NCBI RefSeq assembly: GCF_000003815.2
Contig: NC_049983.1
Location: 15,524,963-15,588,962, forward strand
Source: Branchiostoma floridae
Taxonomy: Eukaryota; Chordata; Leptocardii; Amphioxiformes; Branchiostomatidae
Direction of reading: 5' to 3'
DNA: 64,000 nt
Shown here piece by piece: positions 20,450-32,200 of the stretch. Made by a program: the position numbers and the translations under genes. Below the pieces are notes generated by a model, which made no database searches, had not been told where the DNA came from, and was given only the letters and a program-made list of their open reading frames with translations. The first letter of the stretch is position 1, and each line of letters begins with the position of its first letter.

Positions 20450-22212
20450 CCAGCTATTGAGCTAAGGTCATGCCTTCTGTCAATAACTGATTAGGGGTGG
20501 GCAGGACGTGGGATGGTCACCCCGCTTTCCATATATGGAGGTGTTTTTCCCAGCAAGCCTCAGACTTGAAGGGTTGTTTTCGCTCACCGACAGCACATGT
20601 TTTAAACATTAGATTAAAGATCCCTCCTGTACAGAACCATTCAGTCTTTACAATGTTGATTGTAGAAATGGTATTTTCCAATAGAAATAAGTTTTAGACA
20701 TGATTGTTTGTGGTGCAGTTGCCTCAATTTTTCTCAGCTTACTAAGTTTTTGCCATCAGATTTTAGATGAGATACCGTGGAAAGAAAGGCTTGGAGAATA
20801 CTGTAGATAAAATCTTAGCAGATAACATTTTGGCAGATTGACTTACCTTCTACAGAAAGCCATTCTGACTTAAGAAAAATTTGGAGCGGAACATGTAGTC
20901 TTACAATTACAGCTTAATCAATTTTCGCTTAATTACAATAAAAAGTTACTTGTTTTTTTTTGGTGATATTATAGATCTGCGCCTGCAGAATAAAAATTGT
21001 TCCAAAAAATTTTAACCCCCGAAGCTATTTTAAACTTGACTTATTTTATCCTTTTTTTGCATTAGTTCCAAAAACTGTTTAAAAATCTATAAAAAAACTA
21101 AGGAACAAATTTAAAAAAAGTCTACAAGTCTGGAACAGTATAAATCTACACAAAAAAAGATTTTTGTGTTCTGTAGCTTCTGTTGCACATGTCTATTGTC
21201 AGGTTACATTGTTGTAGAGCAGCTCCTTGTCAGTGGAAAAGTACATCAAAATGATGTCAAGCGTTAAGAATGCTGACAGCTGCTAAGGGCAATGAACTCC
21301 AAACATGACCTGTGTCATTGTCGACAGTAATAATGCTATGGAAAATTACTGTTAATATCATAAGCATAACTGGAAAGGTTTATGAAGACAAATTTGTCTA
21401 TATATTCATTTTCTTTAGATGCTGACCCAGACATAGTTTTTATAATAATAATACATGGAAAATTACTATCAATGGAAAGGTTTCTGAGGACAAGTTTGTC
21501 TGACATTCATTTCACTTCGGACACTGATCGAGACAATGACCGTATTTGTTTCCTGTTCCCAATGGCTTTCAGAAATACTGGAGCCTGGTTACAGAAATGG
21601 ATGTAAGTTGGAAACTGATTCAAATTTGCTGGGTTGTTCACCTTCAAAAAATGTCAACACCTCCAAATTTGAATATGTCGTATCCGAAATTGGTATTATT
21701 GAAATGTCATAGATCATGTGTTCTTGAATATTCTGTTACAAAGTCAAAGGTTCTGATGTTATGTTGTATATTATTCAGTATATATCATGCTTATGACAGG
21801 AGCAGTAACGCAACTCCACTGTTTAGCTATCTGGGTCAAATTCCACAAAGTTCGATGTCTACTGTTGGACCCAGCTCACACATGTTGTAAGGGATTGCAT
21901 TCGTAATTTCGGGATCTTGAAGTAAAGCCTGACCCTGTGTATAAGGGAGCTTCAGGTATAACTTATGTAAGCTTCAGCTTTAAACCCTTGCCTTATAGTT
22001 AAGAACCCAGAACACTTATCAAGAAGAGGAGGTGACCCGATGTGCTTGTCTAAAACGATCTGTAGCAAATTGCCCTTCTAAACTTGGCATCAACTTTGGT
22101 AGATCATATTTCCCTTGTTTCTGCATCAATTTCTATGCATTATATATCAATAGATAAAAATTAAATAAAATAAAAAATAAAAAATTATTTCCTTTTCAAT
22201 GGAATCAAATTC

Positions 22213-22329
22213 TAGCCTGACTATCATCCTCCGTAGTGACCACTGGCTCACGACTTTCGCTTGCTAATCCGTGGTTAGCAAGCGAAAGTTGTGAGCCAGC
22301 TGTCACTACGGGGGATGATACTCAGGCTA
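22213..22329. mobile_element. Foldback MITE with TAGCC terminus and 9-bp duplication
   Basis: A hairpin of two arms of about 50 bp (TAGCCTGACTATCATCC...; complement ending GGCTA) around a 7-base loop. It is flanked by perfect ATCAAATTC repeats (22204-22212 and 22330-22338). It lies about 130 bp upstream of a SAMTOR exon. Confidence 0.85.
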
Positions 22330-22462
22330 ATCAAATTCATTATCATTGTAAACTCTTGGAACGAGCACCAGGCCTGCTTACGTGAGTGGGTCACACAAAA
22401 ATTTGCCTAAATTTTCTATACTTGGTATTATCATTAACCGTATGTCTATGTTCCCGTCCCAG

Positions 22463-25400
22463 TTGGAGACTTTGACAAGATCTGGCAGGAGCATTGTGAA
22501 GACGAGCAATCCCTGAGCGAGTACGCCTGCGCCATGAGACTCCTGGCCGTGGACCACTGGAAGAAGACGACGCCCAGCGACCACGATCGCATCGAGTGGT
22601 GCAGACGGACGTGCTACGAGTTCTTCCGCGGCGGCGGGCTGTCCAAGTGTCTGGAGAAGGACGACAGGAGGAGGCAGCACGCGCTAGGGGGCGCTGCTAA
22701 CGGGGACAGCTGCGAAACGGAGAGGAAAAGGATGAAAACGGCAGACTACAACACAATGTAAGTAAAACCTTCTTTGCTCTTGTACTCGTGTCTTTGTGAA
22801 TCTTGAAATGTTCACTGTGTTTTTTGTAGTTTCATTGGCTTCCAGTTGTAACTAGGGAATTTTTCGTACATCCCGTTAAAATTTTATCTTCTGTTAATGA
22901 TGCGTAGACCTCTTCAAGTTATTGTAGATTGCTCCAGAATCTTTTTTTTCTTCTTAAAACCACCTGCCAAGAAAAGCAGTGTATAAGTTATGAAAAGGCA
23001 GTACATAATACTACATTAACATGTGTCCAAGTTTTTAAAAGAAATACTAAAATGTACAGAAAGTAACCATCTACTTGATTTTCAAGAAATTCTTCAGAAC
23101 ACACAGTCTTCAAAAGCTTAAGATTGAAAGACATATATATATCTAGGCAACCACCTGTTCAGAACAGAATTCCCAGTGGGACATTAGATACATGTACTGC
23201 GAATCATAAAACATCTGCCATGGTGCTACTATTAACCTCTCCACTGTAAAATATTACACTGCAAGATATGCATTTTCTTTCCTACAGCATCATTTGGATT
23301 GGCAAATTTGAAACACCACAAAAGCCTTCTCTTTCATCCCACCGCCAAATTAAGTCCCTGCAAATATGAATGAATCTAAAGTACCTATTTGAGAATAAAC
23401 TGCGCTTCTGCTATCCATGGCTCACTGTTGCTAGGCAGATTTTGCATCTCATTAAACCCACCAGGCCGAGAGTTTTCGCTTTTCCCCTGTAAACAGGAAA
23501 CAGTTGGTCTCTGATGTCCCTCACAGCTGTTAGATTTCCTCTGCAAATAACAGTCAAAACCTGTACATAAGGACCACCTGGCAACAGCCAAACCTGCTCA
23601 TAAGGACCACTTGGCCCTCTTGGCAGTCCCTTAGGTAGTTTTTCCCATTGACAAGTGAAGAACCCTACCTATAGTGACCACCTGTCCGCATAGATGTGAT
23701 TTTATTGGTCCTAAGTAAGTGGTCTTTTGAGTAGTTTTGATAGTACCCAATAATGCAACAAAATGTATAGATCATTACAAGCAGAAGTACTTCTTCCAAT
23801 GAGGTTTACATAAAAGACTTTGTAATGTGTGGTACAAATGTATTTTCAGTTTGAGATGTTTGTTTCAGTTTGGTATTTTCAATTTCACAATGGAGCAGTC
23901 AAAACTACAAACATAAAATGAATGTGAATGTTTTTGTTAAAAGCAAAATATTTTCCCCGTAAATTATGATCAAGTTTTTGCATCTGTGGAGGTCTAGAAA
24001 TTAAAGACCCATTTTTACAAATCTCTTCAGAGTTTTAAAGAATTACTGTGTATATAACTGCACCGTGGTTCCAATTCCTCTATCTTGTCAGAAGCAGGTG
24101 GTTCTGTTACTTAAAGCGTTGAATTATCATTTAGGTTCACATCTTCAGGGTTTAAAAGGACTCTCGTTTTTACAAATCTCCTCAGAATTTGAAGGAAGTA
24201 TGATATATTTGTAGCTGCAGTGTGGTTTGAAAACCCCTTATATCTTGTCAGAAGCAGGTGGTTCCGTTACTTAGTTACAGCATTAATGGCTAATTCATGC
24301 AGAAAAGGGCCTAGCAACTGTAGCTATTTATAGTCTAACTGAGGAGAGGCATTACATGCATGTATAATGATGGCTTTCGCAGATCAACAACTTTCCCGCT
24401 CTGAATCCTGCAGGCTTGAATACTAATGACACACTCACCTTTTGACTTCTTGCCCTCATAGCGACATCAGGGGCAATTGATTATGTGACTAGATAGGAGT
24501 AAGATGAGGTGCTTTGGTGCACACAACCTAAAAATTAGGTGGGCAGGAACAATTCTTGGGGCGCTCAACATAGAATTAATGAATCTGAATTCCATTTGCA
24601 ACTGTGTAATTCAAAACTAGTAATTTTTACTTAATTTTTTATTTCAAATTTTTAATGTCTGTTCACTCACAGTCTATGTCTTTTTATATGGGTCATGGCC
24701 TGAAGTAAAGAATAAAATAAGTAAGTGATAAATAAGTTCATTACAGCAATTTTTTTTTTTTTAATTTTTTCTGACTTTAATTAAAATTCTAGTGTAATAT
24801 AAATCTGCAACCTTTCACAAATATCGAGGGGCACACTCACAGTCACACTCCAAAATGCAGTTCACAGCTGAATTTTTTCCAATTTCAATAGTTCAAGCCT
24901 TGCATTCTGTAAATTTGTTTATTTTCCCAGGGACTTTTCTTAGGGAATTGTTATGAACATACAATGCCCCCCCCCCCCCCCATAAAGTCTTTGAATAATC
25001 ATAAATGAAATAAAACATTATAGAAAAATGCTAACATTTTATGTACAGCACTGACATCAAACTATTGGGACTTTAAGACAAACATTAATTAAAACATTGT
25101 TTTCCTCAATTGCTGACACTTGGTCATTCCTGCCCTTACAGAAAACTTCCCTTCACCAGTAAGATCCGGCTACTGGACGTCGGCAGCTGCTACAACCCCT
25201 TCATGGAATTTGAGGACTTCCTGGCCATAGGGATCGACATCGTACCTGCTGTAGAGGTGGGCGTAATGCTTAGACATCAGTCATAGAGTTTTTAATGAAA
25301 CATAAACCAGAAGAAGAATGTCTTAAACATCTTGATATCTTAAGTGTGCATTCCTCATTCGATTGCTAAAGCTGCATATTGTCAATGTCATAGTTAGAGT

Positions 25401-26184
25401 ACCCATGTCATAAACAGCCCTCCTCTATTCAGTGATTTTTGCTACAGCCTAAGGAATTGTCCTGGAATGTTAAAACTCAGTGTAGAATTTATGAACAACT
25501 ACATTCTCCTCACAAAGCATGCTCTTTTTACTAAAAGAACTTTCTATAAACCATGAACTTGATGAAGAAGTCTGAATTCTAACAATAATATCTTTCCATG
25601 CATTCCAGAGTGTTTTCAAGTGCGACTTCCTCAACCTCCAAATCCAGGAGCCTCTACAACTGGCGCCGGACACGATAGACACTTTTCTCCGAGGAAGCTT
25701 ACGCAGCCCGCTGGAGAGAGTACCTCGTGAAATCTTCCACGTCGTCGTGTTCTCCCTTCTACTGTCGTACTTTCCCTCGCCGTACCAGCGGTGGATATGC
25801 TGCCAGAAGGCGCACGAACTTCTCGCACTAAACGGACTCCTGTTGATCATAACACCGGACTCGAGCCACCAGGGGCGCAACGCGGCGATGATCAAGAGTT
25901 GGAAGAAAGCGATAGAGTCGATGGGTTTCCAGAGGTGGCGGTACGGCAAGGACAGGCACTTGCACCTCATGGCATTCAGGAAAGTCTCGCGGGACACGAG
26001 AAACAATCTCCTGAACAACGACGCCACGCCAGACATGCTGTACATACCACAGGACTTCAACGAGTTCGAGGAAGAGAGTGTGTTTACGGACGCTTTCACA
26101 CGCTCAGACAGCGAAGAGAGACTATTGGTGGAAGGTTTCGGGGCGTTGCCGGAAGGAATGATGGACGAGCTTGATTTCAGTTAG
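22463..26184 (+). CDS. SAMTOR: SAMTOR/BMT2 (S-adenosylmethionine sensor for mTORC1), 3' three coding exons
   Basis: Exons are 22463-22757, 25142-25256 and 25609-26184, each with AG/GT borders (cccag|, |gtaagt; acag|, |gtgggc; ccag|). Joined, they give a continuous frame from [11 protein letters not shown] through [14 protein letters not shown] (the SAM-binding motif I) and GIDIVPAVE, then [40 protein letters not shown] and [11 protein letters not shown], to TAG at 26182-26184. SAMTOR binds S-adenosylmethionine through a methyltransferase-like fold and, when empty, holds GATOR1-KICSTOR to restrain mTORC1. The first exon here starts in phase 1, so at least one upstream exon is needed. The roughly 50 N-terminal residues expected from the vertebrate protein were not found in this window. 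The 3' UTR contains a MITE (26270-26483). Confidence 0.93.
23540..23740. repeat. MITE-like repeat with ACAGTCAAAACCTG end
   Basis: The left end ACAGTCAAAACCTGTACATA is followed by AAGGACCACCTGG and, 50 bp on, a second AAACCTGCTCATAAGGACCAC. The right end GAGTAGTTTTGATAG is a weak inverted match. It lies in the SAMTOR intron between 22757 and 25142. Confidence 0.45.
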
Positions 26185-26269
26185 GGTCACGTCGCATTGT
26201 GTCATGTCTGTGTTCTGTATGTATGGTCGCCCATTCCACTGTCATGTGCCATATTAACCATGTATGTGC

Positions 26270-26483
26270 TGATCTCCGAGCAGAACCTACGGCGGCATAA
26301 GATAGTATCAAAACTGCCTAAGGGTTGTACATTTGCCACCTAGGATCTATCCTCACTCATCATCATCATAAGGTTCCGTGCCAGTACTGCCATGGCCTTC
26401 TCGTTAGCTTCTAGCAGGTCATGGTTGGAGGTGTTAAGATGATGATGCTATCTTACGCCACCATTGGATCTGCTTGGAGATTA
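26270..26483. mobile_element. MITE with CTCCAAGCAGA-type ends in the SAMTOR 3' UTR
   Basis: The left end TGATCTCCGAGCAGA and the complement of the right end (TAATCTCCAAGCAGA) begin inverted repeats of about 40 bp that run on to GGCGTAAGATAGCATC. Related termini occur at 27799-27913, 41985-42154 and 47494-47649. It lies about 90 bp after the SAMTOR stop codon, so it may be part of the transcript. Confidence 0.75.
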
Positions 26484-26949
26484 CTGAGGTTGCCTTTTTG
26501 GCGCTAAAGTTGTATCTGTCAGTGACAGATGCTCGCCGCTTCAATCAAATTGATAGGTTCACAGATTTTATAAGTCAGATCCTTAAAAATCTGTGAGGAA
26601 TTTGAATTGGTGCGGATTTGGTACGGTCTGAAAGCCAATCTGCCCTATCCAAGCCAATGAGGAATACAAACAAGGAGTGGAATATTACATAGAAAACTGT
26701 AATCAATATCTATATGTGGAATAATATCATGTGTATTGATATTTACTACCAAATATATGCAATATTCATCTACATGTATGTACCTGGCAGCATCTAACCC
26801 AAAATTTTTGTAAAACTAAGAGGGCAAAAGATGACAAATCATTTGAAATCAGATTTTAGAAAGGGAAAGAGCTAAGTTTTTTCTATTGTTTTGTCTCTAT
26901 CATGTGTTCTGCTATATATCATGTTACTAAAAGTATTTGTATATTTTGC

Positions 26950-26955
26950 AATAAA
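26950..26955 (+). promoter_or_regulatory. Candidate SAMTOR polyadenylation signal
   Basis: An AATAAA in GCAATAAATGTG, 766 bp after the stop codon. T/G-rich sequence follows (TGCTGTTGTGATATTTGT). No transcript data are available, so this is only positional. Confidence 0.45.
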
Positions 26956-27798
26956 TGTGTAAAACAGTGTACATGTATATGATACTTATATGCTGTTGTG
27001 ATATTTGTATACTTGTTATGCCGTTAAATACTGCCTAAAGCAGCTTTTGTTTTATTATATATCAGTGCAGCTGGTCAGACTACCTCTTCTTTGAATTAGC
27101 GAAAATTATCAAAACTATAAAAGTTTTACTCTTGTGGCAAAATCTAAACTCTGATATGCTAAAAGTCTGATATGAAAATTAAAAATAAATTGATACTTTA
27201 TTTCACAGCAAACTTTGACCATATTTTTCAGTCTTGCTTACTTGTCACCTTGAGAAATGGAACTCAAAACTAGGACAAACTGTTTCAAATGTTTCTGCAA
27301 CTTCCATTTAACAAGTTCTTTTGTGAAGAGATCGAGTTGTGTTGTGAGAAGACAAGCATAAAATGTATGACATCACTTGTAATTCCACCACATATCCTAA
27401 GACCGCCACATAGAAAAAAATGGTGAATCTAAGGAAATCGGCTAATGCAAAATCAGCAGTTTCTGAGGTATGCACACTTTGGATATCATAGCCTGGTATC
27501 CAAACCTATTATAGCTCCCGAGTTTCCTCTGTCCTCTCCAAACATAGAAGAGAAGTTGGGAGTTCTAATAGGTTTGGATATCATGCCACAGGCATCCAGG
27601 TGTTCAAAACAGTCTTGAGAACAACTCAATGGTAATTTTTTTTTTAATGTGAGGGTTTTAGAGTACCCAGCAGAATCTTGAGAGTTGATGTCAAACATAT
27701 CTAAGAAAGAGTGTGAGAAGTTTGAGCAGTATTTTCAGATTGTCATATCAGGAAACTTGAAAGAGTCCTCATCTGATATGTGTTGGTTTGTGTTGAAC

Positions 27799-27913
27799 TA
27801 AAATCCAAGCAGATGAAAGGATCCGACGCCATGTTTTTGTGTTCCCAAATCTGGGGAAGACGTACTGTGAATCACTGAGGCTGAGTCGGACCCTTACGTC
27901 TGCTTGGAGACTA
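27799..27913. mobile_element. Small MITE with TCCAAGCAGA ends
   Basis: The left end TAAAATCCAAGCAGATG and the complement of the right end (TAGTCTCCAAGCAGACG) are inverted, continuing with GGATCCGACGCC against GGGTCCGACTCA. No clear target duplication. Confidence 0.65.
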
Positions 27914-28344
27914 AGTACAGTGGCAAAGGAAGAAGATAAGTTGGCTAAGTTGAGATGGAAGGAGGGATGAGACTATTTATAGAATGCCTAGAACTATTGA
28001 AATGGAGTTGCACATTTGAATCTCAACATGTTCTTGGTTGGGATGACTTGTTCACTGTTGGAGTTCTCGTTGGCCTTTGAATTTGTTCACATTGTATACT
28101 TTGAGACCATCTGAATGCACAATTACATTCACTGTTCCGTTTATTCCATGCAGAAGAAACACTGGAATAAAAAAGTAAACTTGCTTTATGTGCCTTGTCT
28201 TCATTCATACATTATTTGATTTTTCATAAACTCTTGGGGGTAAGGCTTAGGTTTTGTGAATAGCATAAATTGAGAAGATGCCAATGGACCTGTACAATAT
28301 GAGTTAAGTGGTCAGGTGCTGACAAATGTCGGTGTTCTTTTGCA

Positions 28345-28512
28345 TACCATAATCTCATTAAAAACCCGTTTTTCAAGGTCTCAGTTCAGTCTTTCTCACT
28401 CCTGGAACTCCTTATCAAGCATTCTACGAACTTTGATAAATAAATTTTTACGGTTTTCGCGACAATTGGAATTGGCTGATAAAAAATATTTCGAGCTGGC
28501 TAGAGCCCTGTG
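28345..28512 (-). repeat. SINE body copy, reverse orientation
   Basis: Reads as the complement of the SINE body at 15180-15300: ATTAAAACCCG-like end, TCTCAGTTCAGTC, GCGACAATTGGAATTGGCTGA and GAGCTGGCTAGAGCCCTGTG. The tRNA-like head is absent beyond the GCCCTGTG junction, so it is truncated. Confidence 0.6.
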
Positions 28513-29280
28513 ACAAAATGAAGTTGAAACCCCTTGCAGCTTTCTGTGGTACTGCAGCAGAACTTCCCATTTTGATATGTACTGGGCGGGGATCGTTGTG
28601 ATGTAGCTGGTTGTTTCATAAGAAATGGGCTTGGGTCCCCTTGCAGTTTTTTTGGGGGGGAAACTGTAGGCAGTCTATATTTTTGGGATGGAAAGCCAAA
28701 ATGTCTACCTCCTTGTCCAATTGAAAAGAGTTCAATAATCTGTTGATCCATGTAGTTTCATCAGGTTTGCATGTCACTGAAATGCTGAATAAAGAGACTT
28801 TTTTCACAACCACTGCTTTATTGTCATTGACGTTTCACATTATACCTGGTTATACTGCTTCACAATATACCACTGTAATACACCGACACCTATCGCTGCA
28901 GTACAATGTGAACCACTCAGAATTGCCCTGAAGAAGGTAACAGAAGGTCACTGAAAAGTCGGTGAAAATGAAGCAGTGGTTGTGTAAACTGAGTCTCTCA
29001 ATTCAGTTCACTTGTAATCTTTTTAATTTCATCCCTCCCAACCCCCCCTCCCCCTCCTTGTCTCTTCCATGGTCGACAAGCGTCAAGCCACCATGTTTGA
29101 TTTATCAGTAGTTTTACCAACTCTGACCAAGGAGCTCCTTGCTCTGACCTGCCACTTCTTGCATGTAACCTTTGAGTTATCTTTCCATTCACTTCATTGC
29201 AATCCAGCGAGACCTTACCTAAGACCCATCAGTGTATTCAATTGCGAATAACTATGGAATCCCATACTTCTGTCAATTAT

Positions 29281-32200
29281 TTAGACTTTTTGCAAATTAC
29301 TTATTTTACTTCTAAAAGTTTTCAAAAGACCTGAAAGAATTCTTTCACGGAGATAAATGGCATGGTTCTGTATCATATGCAGTACCAATGCACCCCGCAT
29401 ATGGAGCTTCTGAAATGCCCTAAATTCCTCCGGCATGTTATGAGTCCTATTGGCAGTATGGCTGATCATCTCCTTGGTGTCGTAGTAGTGGTGCCGCAGC
29501 GCCCTGCCTCGTGTGTCCTCGCTGAACGGATAGAAGCCGTACATGTGGATCTGGTCGCAGATGGTGGCAGCCAGGGTGTACATGTGAGCACCCGTGGACG
29601 GTCGGAGCGCAACGATCTTATACCCAGCCTCTGTCCAAATTCTGTAACATACATTGTATACATTATGTATATATATCTTACGTTCGTGAAGTTAAAAAAA
29701 ACATCCATCCAAGTATATATTCTCGAGTTATCATGTTGGCACACAAACCCAACAAATAGGCGCACCCCGAAAGCTCCGGAAAACATAGCCCTCCATTTTT
29801 CATGTGAAACTTACTTGTTCATGAGTTTGTTGATTCCCGCCGGTGGAAAAGCAGTCTTGATGGACAGGTTGTGTTGGAGAATAATCTCTATGATCACCCT
29901 CGCGTACTTATCTCCAAAGGCGGACGTTAAAACAGGTACATACAGGATCTGGTCGCCAACTTGTTTCAGACGTCCTAACAACCGATCGTAATCTGTGTGT
30001 GTTTTGTTGTTCCACTGTCCGAAGTTATTCTTGACCACGGATGGGTTCATTGTGGTTAGATTCACCTTGGAGCCGACATCTTTCTCATAACCTTCGATTT
30101 GAGGCAGGTTACACCGAATGACGAAGTCCATGGAGTCGATTTCTTGACCACAGCTGCTGTTCAACACAATCCCAGAGTTGCCCACGACTGCACACGTGTT
30201 GAAATGGCGGTCCTTCAGAGGTGATTCTTCTGGGATTAAGTTAAAGAAGTCGTCGGTGACCTTGAATGACTTCGACTTCTTAGGACGATATGCAGATCCA
30301 TATTTTAGACCTTGTCCAATCCGGACGCCGGATTTCTTTAGAGTCATATGTTTGTCAGGGTTGTAAAACTTGAGTATATGTTGTCTGGAAGTAGAAAATA
30401 TTCTATTCAGCCAGTTTCACGAGGTAAGACAAGCAGAAACACGTGATGAAAAAGAATGCATGTTACGAATAGGTCATTTCATCAGGAATACTGCATAGTA
30501 AAATAGAAATAGACAATTACCCCATGTGTTTAACATATAGTTACGATGTAAGCATGTGCATTATTTGTCTAAAGTTTTGTTTGAAGTTGTCACGGACTGG
30601 GAATGATGGTGGTGGCATGGGTGGCAAATGGGTCGCCCCTGACATACTCCGATGCTGTGTCCATGGGAAATGCACTTTACGCCAATCACCTCACTTTACT
30701 GAGTGAAAATAAGTACCTAGCTTTGGCTTTTTCACGGAGGCTTCTAACTTCTTACTAGCTGAGATAAAGGACAATGTACCGCTTACCTCATCTTCTGCAC
30801 CTCTGTACTGTTGAAACAGCAATGCTGTTCGGAGTCATTTACTGTCGCATTTGTTTCATTAAAAGTTCCGGTTTTCGGTGGGGATAGGGCGTTTGTACTC
30901 TCTGTTGGTGGCGTAGTAAGTCGAGCTAGTGATAGTTGTGCTGTACTGTTTTTGACAGTGGTCTGATTGATGGAATCAGCGATGACGCTTTCTGTGGTAC
31001 TAGCTATAGTTGGCCGTTTTGTGGTTGTTGGCGTAACAAGTCCAGGTACCGGCAATAGTTGTGCTGTACTGTTTTGGACAGTGGTCTGGTTGGTTGTATC
31101 AGCGTTGACGCCGCTTCCTATGGTACTCGGCCGTTTTGAGGTGGTTTGCGTAGTAATTCCAGGTACCGATAGTTGTGCTGTACTGTTTTGGACAGTGGTC
31201 TGGTTGGTTGAATCAGCGTTGACGCCGCTTCCTATGGTACTCGGCCGTTTCGGAGGTGGTTTGCGTAGTAATTCCAGGTACCGATAGTTGTGCTGTACTG
31301 TTTTGGACAGTGGTCTGGTTGGTTGTATCAGCGTTGACGCCGCTTCCTATGGTACTCGGCCGTTTCGGAGGTGGTTTGCGTAGTAATTCCAGGTACCGAT
31401 AGTTGTGCTGTACTGTTTTGGACAGTGGTCTGGTTGGTTGTATCAGCGTTGACGCCGCTTCCTATGGTACTCGGCCGTCTTGACGTTGTTTGCGTAGTAC
31501 TGAGTCCAGGTACCGACAGTTGAGCTGTACTGTTTTGGACAGTAGTCTGATTGATGGAATCAGCGATGACGCTTCTTATGGTACTAGCTATAGTTGGTCG
31601 TCTTGAGGTTGTTGGCGTAGCAAGTCCAGGTAACGATAGTTGTGCTGTACTGTTTTGGACAGTGGTCCGGTTGGTTGAATCAGCTATGACGCTTCCTATG
31701 GTACTCGTCCGTCCTGGGGTTGTTTGCGTAGCACTGAGTCCAGGTACCGATAGTTGTGCTGTACTGTTTTGGACAGTGGTCTGATCGGTGGCCTCAGGTT
31801 TGACGCTTCTTATTGCACTCGGCCGTCCTGAGGTTGTTGCCACGTTATCTTTGGTCAGTATAATTTTTGCTGTCTGCTTTTCGACACTGCAAGCAAGATA
31901 AGAGGTGATAGAAATGTATGCGTTAGACCGTTTTATATGATAATTTTTATGTATTTTGTTACACAGGCAGTTTAAGGCCTGTGACACCTGTATATTCTCA
32001 GTCGAGCAGTTATATGGCCATAACTTTTGATGTAACCATCTGTTTTCAACAATTTTTGGCTAGTTAACGTAATTCACCCATATTCAAAATATGATGACAA
32101 GAAAATTGTGGATCCTCACTGTTTTGGGTTTAAAAACCCATTTTTTGGTAAAAAATAGGGATGCTATTTAAATGGGTCTGTGCCCACTATGAAATGATTG

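Noticed and set aside
28000-29250. Short frames around 28023-29251
   Set aside because: No domain, no splice-site support, and overlap with SINE and low-complexity sequence.
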